A stretch of 64,000 nucleotides of DNA, taken from assembly GCA_025963725.1 (NCBI GenBank), contig JAOQAE010000003.1, forward strand, positions 620,001 to 684,000, written 5' to 3'. Source of the stretch: Bacteroidota bacterium (GTDB taxonomy: Bacteria > Bacteroidota > Bacteroidia > 2-12-FULL-35-15). Position 1 is the first letter of the stretch. Each line of letters opens with the position of its first letter. The notes below the pieces were generated by a model. The model saw only the letters and a program-made list of their open reading frames with translations. It made no database searches and was not told the origin of the DNA. The translations under genes were made by a program, and so were the position numbers. Positions 29,175 through 37,182 of this stretch are shown here, piece after piece.

Positions 29175-32100
29175 ATGAAAAAAGCTACTTTACTCATTGC
29201 TGGTGTTTTCGCAGCCGGCGTTTTGTTTGCTCAAAAGGCTGAAGACAATACCGCCGTAGTGATTCCCTGTACTTCCTTCCACATTACAAGGCCATTAAGC
29301 GAGATTGCTGCTGAAAACCCTGTGGATGAGAATGCGATCCATAAAAAAGAAGAATCCGAAGACCGCGAGAACAGGAAGCCGCAGAAATTCCGCTATTCGC
29401 CAGAAGATGGCCCCCAATACGGAAATGATCCATCCACCATCCAGGATAAAATGGGCGATGTTCCCTGCAAAGCCCCGATCACCAACTGGGCCGGACAAAC
29501 GGCAACAGGCTTCAGGCCATTCGACCCGAGTGGTGCGGTTGGCCCTAACCATTACGTTCAGGCGATTAATTCAACCACTTTCAAGGTGTATAATAAAACA
29601 ACCGGCGCCACCATGCTTACGGCAAGCGTTGGAAGCTTATGGTCGCCGGCCACTGCCAACGACGGCGATCCGATCGTTATGTACGACAAGGCGGCCGACC
29701 GCTGGTTCATCAGCCAGTTCGGAAGCGCGGGAAATAACATTTACATCGCTATCTCACAAACAAACAATCCTACAGGTGCATATTACACCTATACGTTCAC
29801 ATCGCCGCAATTCCCGGATTACCTGAAGTTCGGGGTTTGGCAGGACGGTTATTACATGACCTCCAACCAGGCACAAAAAGTATTTTGCTTTGAAAGAACA
29901 GCAATGCTTGCAGGAACGCCGGGCGCACGCTCGATCTACAAAACGTTCTCACCTCCACAGGGCGGCGGCTTCTTTGTGCCGATGCCCGGAGATGCAGCCG
30001 ATGGCACCCTGCCTCCTGCAGGAACTCCCTGCCCGATCTTCTCTTATTCCGATAACGGTTGGGGCGCAGGTTTTACAGATGCAGTGAACATTTATAAGAT
30101 GGCGGTTACCTGGGCGGCAACGCCAACAGCAACCATCACTTCCGCAGGAACAGTTCCCACCGCAGCCTTTGATGCAACTTACAGCTCAAGCTGGGATGAT
30201 TGCCCGCAGCCGGGTACTACCCAGAAGCTGGATGGTATCGGTGGCGTGATCATGTACCGCGCACAATGGAAAGCGTGGTCAGGATACAATTCCGTAGTGC
30301 TCAACTGGGCCGTGAAAGTAAGCGCAACTCAGCGAAGCATCAAATGGTGCGAATTAAGGCAGAACCCTTCAACAGGCGTATGGTCAATGTACCAGGAAGG
30401 GATCTATACCCCTGATACCGACACGCGTTGGATGGGCGGGATTTGCATGGATAATAACGGTGCGATCGCATTGACATACCTTAAATCAAACTCCACATCC
30501 ATTTACCCGGGATTGTATTACACCGGCCGCAGGCCTTGCGATCCGCTGGGAACGTTACCTGTTACCGAAACGGTGGCAATTGCCGGTACGGGCTCACAAA
30601 CCGGCGGCGTTAACCGCGATGGCGATTACAGCCAGGTGGTGCTTGACCCTTCCGATGGAGTTACTTTCTGGAGCACTTCCGAGTATATGGGCGGTGCAAC
30701 CGGCGCAAATGCAGCAAAGACAAGGATCTTCTCCTTCCAGTTGCCTTTGTGCGCAGCAGCAACCCCTGTAGCCAATTTTACAGGAGCTCCTACTACAATT
30801 TGTGCCGGACAGTCGGTTACCTTTACAGATGCAAGTACAAACACACCGACCTCATGGGCATGGACATTCACTGGCGGAACACCAGCCAGCTCCACGGTTC
30901 AGAACCCGGTGGTTGTTTATAATACTCCGGGAACCTATTCGGTAACATTAACGGCAACCAATTCTTCAGGAAGCAGCACGCCATTTACAAGAACAAATTA
31001 CATCACAGTAACCGCAGCTCCTGCAACACCAACGGCAACCGCAAGCTCCCCTGTATGCGCAGGCAGTACCATCAGCTTGTCAACACCTGCGGTAACCGGC
31101 GCAACGTATGCCTGGACCGGCCCTTCCGCTTTTTCGTCGGCAGTGCAGAACCCAACCCGTCCATCTGCTACAGCAGCAATGGCCGGTACTTACAGCGTAA
31201 CAGTAACGGTTGGCGGATGTACAAGCGCAGCCGGAACAGCAACGGTAGTGGTGAACCCAACACCTGCGGCTCCAACGGCCGGAAGCAATTCATCTGTTTG
31301 TGCAGGCTCGGCTATTAACTTAACGGCAAGCACAATAGCGGGCGCCACTTATTCCTGGACCGGCCCGTCTGCCTTCACATCAACTACGCAAAATCCTACC
31401 CGCCCATCTGCAACAGCAGCAATGGCTGGTACATACAGCGTAACGGCAACTGTTGGCGGATGTACGAGCGCAGCGGGAACCACAGCGGTTGTTGTGAATG
31501 CAGCTCCTGCAACTCCAACAGCAACGGCAAGCTCTCCTGTATGTGCAGGCGCAACCATCACCTTGTCGACACCGGCAGTAACGGGCGCAACGTATGCCTG
31601 GACCGGCCCTGCGGCATTTACCTCTGCAGTGAGAAATCCAACCCGTCCATCTGCAACAGCAGCAATGGCCGGTACATACAGCGTAACAATAACGGTTGGC
31701 GGATGTACAAGCGCAGCCGGCACAGCAACGGTAGTGGTGAACCCAACGCCTGCAGCTCCAACAGCCGGCAGCAATTCACCTGTTTGCGCAGGCTCTGCTA
31801 TTAACCTGACTTCAACAACAGTGGCGGGTGCAACGTATGCCTGGACCGGCCCTTCAACCTTTACCTCTGCAGTGCAGAACCCTACGCGCCCGTCAGCCAC
31901 AGCGGCAATGGCCGGAACGTACAGTGTAACGGTAACGGTTGGCGGATGTACCAGTGCGGCAGCAACTACCGCAGTAGTGATAAATGCAGTTCCTGCAACA
32001 CCAACGGTAGCGGCAAGCTCCCCTGTTTGTACGGGTGCAACCATTACATTATCAACACCGGCAGTTACGGGCGCAACATACGCCTGGACCGGCCCCGCGT

Positions 32101-33662
32101 CCTTCACATCTTCGGTGCAAAGCCCGGCACGCCCGGGTGCTTCGGCATCTATGGCAGGTACATACAGCGTTACAGTAACGGCAGGCGGTTGTACCAGCGC
32201 AGCCGGCACAGCAACTATAGTGGTGAACCCAACCCCGGGAGCGCCAACTGCAGGAAGCAGCTCACCTGTATGTTCAGGCTCAACGATCAGCTTAACAGCA
32301 ACAACGGTAACAGGTGCAGCATATTCCTGGACCGGCCCTGCGTCATTCACATCGGCAGTGCAGAACCCTTCACGCCCATCAGCAACCGCAGCAATGTCGG
32401 GTACTTACAGCGTAACGGTAACTGTGGGCGGATGTACAAGCGCAGCAGCAACCACAGCAGTGGTGGTGAATGCAGGCCCTACGGCACTGGCGGTAACCTC
32501 AACCAACTCGGGCTGCAGCTCTCCTTCCGGAACGATCACACTTGGTGCAACAAGCGGCGGAACATCGCCATACACCTACTCGGTGAACGGCAGCGGCTTT
32601 ACGTCAACAACTTCGTATACCGGCCTCTCGGCAGGATCTTATCCTGTGATAGTGCAGGATGCGAATGGCTGCCAGTTCTCAACAACAGCAACCATCGGAA
32701 CTTCATCCGGCCCAACCGCACAGACAGTATCAACAGTTAACAGCACCTGCGGCAGCTCAAACGGTGTGATCAATATCGGCTCAACAAGCGGCGGCACAGC
32801 GCCGTTCACATACTCTGTGAATGGAGGTGCTTTCAGCGCAACAACTACCTACACCGGCCTTGCAGCAGGAACATATCCAGTGGTTGTTAAGGATGCAGGC
32901 GGATGTACTTTCAGCACAACTGTAACAGTTACCAACACGCCGGGCCCTACGACCGCAGTAGTTACTGCCACCAACTCAACATGCGGTGGAACAAACGGAG
33001 CTATTAACATAGGTGCAGTAACAGGAGGAACATTTCCTTACACCTATTCCGTGAACGGAAGTGCTTCAACAACAACTACAAGCTATTCCGGCCTGGCAGC
33101 AGGCAGCTATCCTGTAATAGTCACAGATGCGAACGGATGTATATTCAGCACCACCGGAACGGTTAGCAACACAGGTACAACACCTGCAACGCCAACCATC
33201 ACGCAGGCAGGCTCAACATTAACATCCAGCTCCGCAACAGGCAACCAGTGGTACCTGAACGGCTCGCCGATAGCTGGTGCAACCGGGCAGAACTACACTT
33301 TCACTTCAAATGGTAATTACACCGTGATCGTTACAAGCGGCGGATGCTCATCAGCATCTTCGGCAGTGACCTCGATCACCAATGTAGGCATCAGCGAAGC
33401 TGGAAATGATCCTTACGGATTGCTGGTTTACCCGAACCCGAACGACGGGCACTTCACCGTGTCATTCACTTCGTCCGACAGGGATGCCTACACGGTGGAG
33501 ATCGTGAATGCCTTAGGACAGCTGATCTTCAGGGACAATGTAAAAGACTTCTCCGGAACCTATAAGAAGGAGATGAGCGTTGTGGAATACGGACAAGGTA
33601 TTTACACGATCAGCTTAACCAACAGCAAAAATGAAACAGTGAAAAAGATCATTGTGTACTAA
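29175..33662 (+). CDS. Very large secreted protein with PKD, six Ig-like and three SprB repeats, T9SS type A
   Basis: This 1495-residue protein has a signal peptide at 1-19. An N-terminal globular domain follows (about 90-510: 'DPSGAVGPNHYVQAIN', 'DRWFISQF', 'YKTFSPPQGGG'), of a kind seen in secreted Bacteroidota proteins but not named here. Then come a PKD domain (about 529-612), six Ig-like modules (about 613-1099), three SprB repeats (about 1100-1332), a short Ig-like domain and a type A sorting domain (about 1418-1495). The last 150 residues are nearly the same as in the upstream gene. It probably sits on the cell surface or is released. Confidence 0.88.
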   Translation: MKKATLLIAGVFAAGVLFAQKAEDNTAVVIPCTSFHITRPLSEIAAENPVDENAIHKKEESEDRENRKPQKFRYSPEDGPQYGNDPSTIQDKMGDVPCKAPITNWAGQTATGFRPFDPSGAVGPNHYVQAINSTTFKVYNKTTGATMLTASVGSLWSPATANDGDPIVMYDKAADRWFISQFGSAGNNIYIAISQTNNPTGAYYTYTFTSPQFPDYLKFGVWQDGYYMTSNQAQKVFCFERTAMLAGTPGARSIYKTFSPPQGGGFFVPMPGDAADGTLPPAGTPCPIFSYSDNGWGAGFTDAVNIYKMAVTWAATPTATITSAGTVPTAAFDATYSSSWDDCPQPGTTQKLDGIGGVIMYRAQWKAWSGYNSVVLNWAVKVSATQRSIKWCELRQNPSTGVWSMYQEGIYTPDTDTRWMGGICMDNNGAIALTYLKSNSTSIYPGLYYTGRRPCDPLGTLPVTETVAIAGTGSQTGGVNRDGDYSQVVLDPSDGVTFWSTSEYMGGATGANAAKTRIFSFQLPLCAAATPVANFTGAPTTICAGQSVTFTDASTNTPTSWAWTFTGGTPASSTVQNPVVVYNTPGTYSVTLTATNSSGSSTPFTRTNYITVTAAPATPTATASSPVCAGSTISLSTPAVTGATYAWTGPSAFSSAVQNPTRPSATAAMAGTYSVTVTVGGCTSAAGTATVVVNPTPAAPTAGSNSSVCAGSAINLTASTIAGATYSWTGPSAFTSTTQNPTRPSATAAMAGTYSVTATVGGCTSAAGTTAVVVNAAPATPTATASSPVCAGATITLSTPAVTGATYAWTGPAAFTSAVRNPTRPSATAAMAGTYSVTITVGGCTSAAGTATVVVNPTPAAPTAGSNSPVCAGSAINLTSTTVAGATYAWTGPSTFTSAVQNPTRPSATAAMAGTYSVTVTVGGCTSAAATTAVVINAVPATPTVAASSPVCTGATITLSTPAVTGATYAWTGPASFTSSVQSPARPGASASMAGTYSVTVTAGGCTSAAGTATIVVNPTPGAPTAGSSSPVCSGSTISLTATTVTGAAYSWTGPASFTSAVQNPSRPSATAAMSGTYSVTVTVGGCTSAAATTAVVVNAGPTALAVTSTNSGCSSPSGTITLGATSGGTSPYTYSVNGSGFTSTTSYTGLSAGSYPVIVQDANGCQFSTTATIGTSSGPTAQTVSTVNSTCGSSNGVINIGSTSGGTAPFTYSVNGGAFSATTTYTGLAAGTYPVVVKDAGGCTFSTTVTVTNTPGPTTAVVTATNSTCGGTNGAINIGAVTGGTFPYTYSVNGSASTTTTSYSGLAAGSYPVIVTDANGCIFSTTGTVSNTGTTPATPTITQAGSTLTSSSATGNQWYLNGSPIAGATGQNYTFTSNGNYTVIVTSGGCSSASSAVTSITNVGISEAGNDPYGLLVYPNPNDGHFTVSFTSSDRDAYTVEIVNALGQLIFRDNVKDFSGTYKKEMSVVEYGQGIYTISLTNSKNETVKKIIVY
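31015..32472 (+). repeat. Three tandem 486-bp units, each two Ig-like modules
   Basis: The phrase CAGCTCCTGCAA / CAGTTCCTGCAA marks unit starts at 31015, 31501 and 31987, exactly 486 bp apart, and the third unit ends at 32472. Each unit codes for an A-type module (ASSPVCAG...STPAVTG) followed by a B-type module (AGSNSPVCAGSAINLT). The exact period indicates recent two-module duplication. Confidence 0.85.
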
Positions 33663-33684
33663 GGAACGCTAAGAATAAATTAAG

Positions 33685-33712
33685 ATCGCCCGGTATTTAT
33701 TTGCCGGGCGAT
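33685..33712 (+). terminator. Intrinsic terminator
   Basis: ATCGCCCGG (33685-33693) pairs with CCGGGCGAT (33704-33712), followed by TTTGTTTTT, 22 nt after the stop codon. Confidence 0.8.
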
Positions 33713-33747
33713 TTTGTTTTTAAGGTACTCTTCGATGCAAGCAGTAT

Positions 33748-33872
33748 GTCATCCTGTTTCACCTACGGCAAGCCTTCGGCGACCGAAGGAGCGCAGCGAA
33801 TGGATCTTCTCTAACTTAATTGTGGTCGCGTTAAGAAGATTCTTCACTCCGCTGCGCTGCGTTCAGAATGAC
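33748..33872. repeat. REP-like inverted repeat element
   Basis: GTCATCCTG at 33748-33756 is matched by CAGAATGAC at 33864-33872. The inner arms AGCGCAGCG (33790-33798) and CGCTGCGCT (33850-33858), plus GGATCTTCT / AAGAAGATTC, also pair. There is no ORF. The rest of 33663-34023 holds a terminator, this element and a promoter. A fragment of a related sequence (CCTGAGCGAAGCCGAAGGA) lies at 52258-52276. Confidence 0.7.
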
Positions 33873-33956
33873 AAGGCGCACAACTGATCGACTATATCAT
33901 AAAATAAGCGGTTCCGACTCCTTAATTTTAGGGTATAATTTTTTAGGAAAAACCGA

Positions 33957-33988
33957 TTTGTTTTATTTTCTTCGTTAAGATCAATTTG
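33957..33988 (+). promoter_or_regulatory. Bacteroidetes-type promoter for the M4 protease
   Basis: TTTG at 33957-33960 and TCAATTTG at 33981-33988 (7 of 8 to TAnnTTTG) have 20 nt between them. The predicted start is near 33994, 30 nt before the ATG. Confidence 0.5.
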
Positions 33989-34023
33989 CCCCCCGCTTAT
34001 AATCACGTTTTAAAAAATAATCC

Positions 34024-37000
34024 ATGGATCACTTTTTCAAAAAGGGAATGTTGCTTTCCTCCGTCCTTCTCACGTTCTGCGCAGGCAGCACATCTGCGCA
34101 AACAGCAAAGCTTCACCTCTCGAACGCGATAGTGGTAAGCTACAGTCAGGCTACCGGCCTTCCCAATTTTATCAGGCTGAACCCTGACCAGGCAATTGCG
34201 GAGAACAGCTTTTCCGACTGGGCGGCATTTACGTTCGGCACACCCGAAGGAGTTGTATTTAAATCGTATGATACAAAAAAGGATAAGCTCGGATTTACAC
34301 ATACCCGTTACAGGGAATATGTAAATGAGATCCCGGTGGAAGGCACCATGCTTATCGCGCACAGCAAAGAAGGCCGCATCACGATGGTGAATGGTGATTA
34401 TTATTCCGCGATCGGCACCAGCCAGTCGCCCGCCATTACCGAAGCGCAGGCGCTCACAGCAGCATTGCAAAAAGTGAATGCCGAAAGATATAAGTGGGAG
34501 AACCAAGCGGAAACAGAGGCGATGCGAGAAGCATTAAGCCAGCCGGATTTCAGCTATTTCCCGAAAGGGGAGCTTACCATGGTGCATGTGGCAGGAACAG
34601 ATTATGCTGCCGCAAATATCCGCCTTGCCTACAAGTTCAACATCTATGCAGAGAAGCCGCTGTCGAGGGCGTACATTTTCGTGGATGCAAATTCCGGAAC
34701 GGTGATCTCCGAAACGCAGATCATCCACACCGCCGATGTGGTGGGAACAGCCAACACAAAATTCAGCGGCACGCAACCGATGACCTCCAACAACACCACG
34801 GGAACAACGCACCGCCTGCAGGAAAGCACACGGGGCAATGGTATCAAAACATTCAACATGTCGAATACCACCACCTACGGCACTACCGATTTTACAAACA
34901 CTTCCTCCACCTGGAACATCACCGGCGCCAACCAGGCTGCAACCGATGCTCACTGGGGAGCGGAGGTGACCTATGATTATTACATGAATGTGCATGGCCG
35001 CAACAGCATCGACGATGCCGGCTTCACCTTATTAAGCTATGTGCATTATGATGTGAATTATGTGAATGCATTCTGGGATGGAAGTCGCATGACCTATGGC
35101 GACGGACAGGTAAGCCAGGGATTCCTGATCATGACCGCGCTGGATGTTTGCGGGCATGAGATCACGCACGGCCTTACGGAAAATACTGCCGGCCTTAACG
35201 GCGGCGGCAATGGCGAGCCCGATGCGCTGAATGAAGGATTCAGTGATATTGTAGGGACCTCCATCGAGTGGTATGCGAGGCCTTCGCAGCACGACTGGAT
35301 CATCGGCGCCGACATTACCTGCAATGGAGCGGGCGTGCCCGATGGGCAGGGGATCCGCAGCATGTCAAACCCCAACGCATACGGACAGCCCGATACTTAC
35401 CAGGGAACCAATTGGGATAACAGCGGCGAGCCGCATACCAACAACGGGCCTTCCATCTTCTGGTACTACCTGCTTTGTCAGGGTGGCAGCGGCACCAACG
35501 ACAATGGTGATGCATACAATGTATCCGGGATCACGATGAGCTCCGCGCAGATGATCGCGTTCAGGGGTCTCACCGCTTATTTTACACCGGGAACCACCTA
35601 CGCTGATGCACGCACCTATACGATCCAGGCAGCGAATGATATTTACGGCGGCTGCTCTCCCGAAGTGATCGCCACCACCAATGCATGGTATGCGGTAGGC
35701 GTGGGGCCGGTGTTCTCTTCGGTGGTGAATGCCGATTTTTCTGCGCTCAGCACCAGCAGCTGCGTATTGCCTTTCAATGTAGCCTTTACAAATACCAGCG
35801 TGAACGGAAGCAGCGCAGTATGGTCGTTCGGTGATGGCGGAACAAGCACCCAGCTCAACCCGGCACATACCTACACCGCAGCGGGAACATACAATGTTCA
35901 GTTAACGGTAAGCGGCGCCTGCGGTACAGATTCTGTTTTGCAGTCGTCGTACATTACGGTGAACCCGCCGGCATCTCCTTCAGCAACGCCATCATACAGC
36001 TGCACCAGTCCGGCCAGCGTAACGCTTGGCGCAAGCGGCGGTGGAACGCTGAACTGGTATGCCACGGCAACAGGCGGCTCTTCGCTTTATTCGGGAACAT
36101 TGTTTACAACGCCATCCTTATCGGCAACCACCACTTATTACGTGGAAGACCTCACGCCCGGCGCAACAGGAAATGCCGGCCCGCTGAACAATTCATTCGG
36201 AACGGGTGGAATGCATAACAACACTTCCACGCAGTACCTGGTGTTTGATGTGCTTCAGCCCTGTACGCTGCAAACGGTGTTTGTAAACTCCGGAGCGGCG
36301 GGCACAAGAAATGTGATGCTCTGGAACAGTGCAGGCGCTTTGCTGCAAACCATCCCTGTAACCTATCCGGCGGGAACCGGTACCGTTACGCTGAACCTGC
36401 ACCTTAACCCGGGCACAGGTTACCGCATCGGCGGAACATCCATGAACTTATACAGGAACAATTCGGGGCCTGCTTATCCGTACTCATTTGCGGGCACCAT
36501 TAATATTACCGGCTCTTCCGCAGGAGCAGGCTACTATTATTATTTTTATAACTGGCAGGTGCAGAACGATCCCTGTGTAAGCGTTAGAACGCCTGTAACG
36601 GCAACGATCGGAGGCCCGGCGGTGTCGTATGCTTCGGCCGTTGATACGGTTTGCGTAACAGACGCGGCAATCGCATTAAGCGGCGGAATGCCTTCAGGAG
36701 GCAGCTATTCAGGAACAGGCGTGAGCGGCGGAACATTCGATCCGGCAATGAGCGGAGCGGGAGCTCAAACGATCACATACACTTACAGCGATGCCAACAG
36801 CTGTTCCCAATCGGCCACGCAAACAATTTACGTGGATGCCTGCACAACGGCAGGGATCAATGTATCAGAGCCCGTTTCCGGGATGAAAGTGTACCCTAAT
36901 CCCGCAAACGACTTTATTACCGTAGAGCTTGGAATGAGCAGCAGCGGCAATGTCGGGATAAAGATCATGAATGCTTTAGGACAGATAGTGGCTGCTGAAA

Positions 37001-37125
37001 GCCGCATGCTTGCCGCAGGAAATTCAAAGCTGGAGCTCAGCCTGGAACAGCTGGATGCAGGGATTTATTTTGTGGAGATCAGCACTTCCGCAACAGTAAG
37101 CGTTCAGCGCATTACAAAAAATTAA
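34024..37125 (+). CDS. Secreted M4 (thermolysin-like) metallopeptidase with PKD domain and T9SS type A sorting domain
   Basis: This 1033-residue zinc protease has a signal peptide at 1-25 and an FTP/PepSY-type propeptide at about 30-235. The catalytic domain shows His378-Glu379-x-x-His382 (CGHEITHGLTE), third ligand Glu404 in NEGFSDIVG and the transition-state His471 in GEPHTNNGPS. A PKD domain follows (about 570-650, WSFGDGGTSTQLNPAH), then Ig-like and jelly-roll regions and a type A sorting domain (about 955-1033). All active-site residues are present. It should mature by propeptide removal and degrade extracellular protein. Confidence 0.94.
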   Translation: MDHFFKKGMLLSSVLLTFCAGSTSAQTAKLHLSNAIVVSYSQATGLPNFIRLNPDQAIAENSFSDWAAFTFGTPEGVVFKSYDTKKDKLGFTHTRYREYVNEIPVEGTMLIAHSKEGRITMVNGDYYSAIGTSQSPAITEAQALTAALQKVNAERYKWENQAETEAMREALSQPDFSYFPKGELTMVHVAGTDYAAANIRLAYKFNIYAEKPLSRAYIFVDANSGTVISETQIIHTADVVGTANTKFSGTQPMTSNNTTGTTHRLQESTRGNGIKTFNMSNTTTYGTTDFTNTSSTWNITGANQAATDAHWGAEVTYDYYMNVHGRNSIDDAGFTLLSYVHYDVNYVNAFWDGSRMTYGDGQVSQGFLIMTALDVCGHEITHGLTENTAGLNGGGNGEPDALNEGFSDIVGTSIEWYARPSQHDWIIGADITCNGAGVPDGQGIRSMSNPNAYGQPDTYQGTNWDNSGEPHTNNGPSIFWYYLLCQGGSGTNDNGDAYNVSGITMSSAQMIAFRGLTAYFTPGTTYADARTYTIQAANDIYGGCSPEVIATTNAWYAVGVGPVFSSVVNADFSALSTSSCVLPFNVAFTNTSVNGSSAVWSFGDGGTSTQLNPAHTYTAAGTYNVQLTVSGACGTDSVLQSSYITVNPPASPSATPSYSCTSPASVTLGASGGGTLNWYATATGGSSLYSGTLFTTPSLSATTTYYVEDLTPGATGNAGPLNNSFGTGGMHNNTSTQYLVFDVLQPCTLQTVFVNSGAAGTRNVMLWNSAGALLQTIPVTYPAGTGTVTLNLHLNPGTGYRIGGTSMNLYRNNSGPAYPYSFAGTINITGSSAGAGYYYYFYNWQVQNDPCVSVRTPVTATIGGPAVSYASAVDTVCVTDAAIALSGGMPSGGSYSGTGVSGGTFDPAMSGAGAQTITYTYSDANSCSQSATQTIYVDACTTAGINVSEPVSGMKVYPNPANDFITVELGMSSSGNVGIKIMNALGQIVAAESRMLAAGNSKLELSLEQLDAGIYFVEISTSATVSVQRITKN

Positions 37126-37145
37126 GAATAGCTTAGGTTTGTAAA

Positions 37146-37177
37146 GAAGGCGGCCCGGTATTTTCCGGGCCGCTTTT
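37146..37177. terminator. Bidirectional intrinsic terminator
   Basis: GCGGCCCGG (37150-37158) pairs with CCGGGCCGC (37165-37173), with A-rich DNA before and T-rich DNA after. It lies between the convergent M4 protease gene and the reverse-strand propeller gene. Confidence 0.85.
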
Positions 37178-37182
37178 GATTT

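Noticed and set aside
31349-32350. Long open frame on the reverse strand (about 333 codons) rich in V, A, P and T
   Set aside because: It lies antisense to the Ig-module array. Its openness comes from the repeated codon pattern of the forward gene, and it has no start context or recognisable domain.
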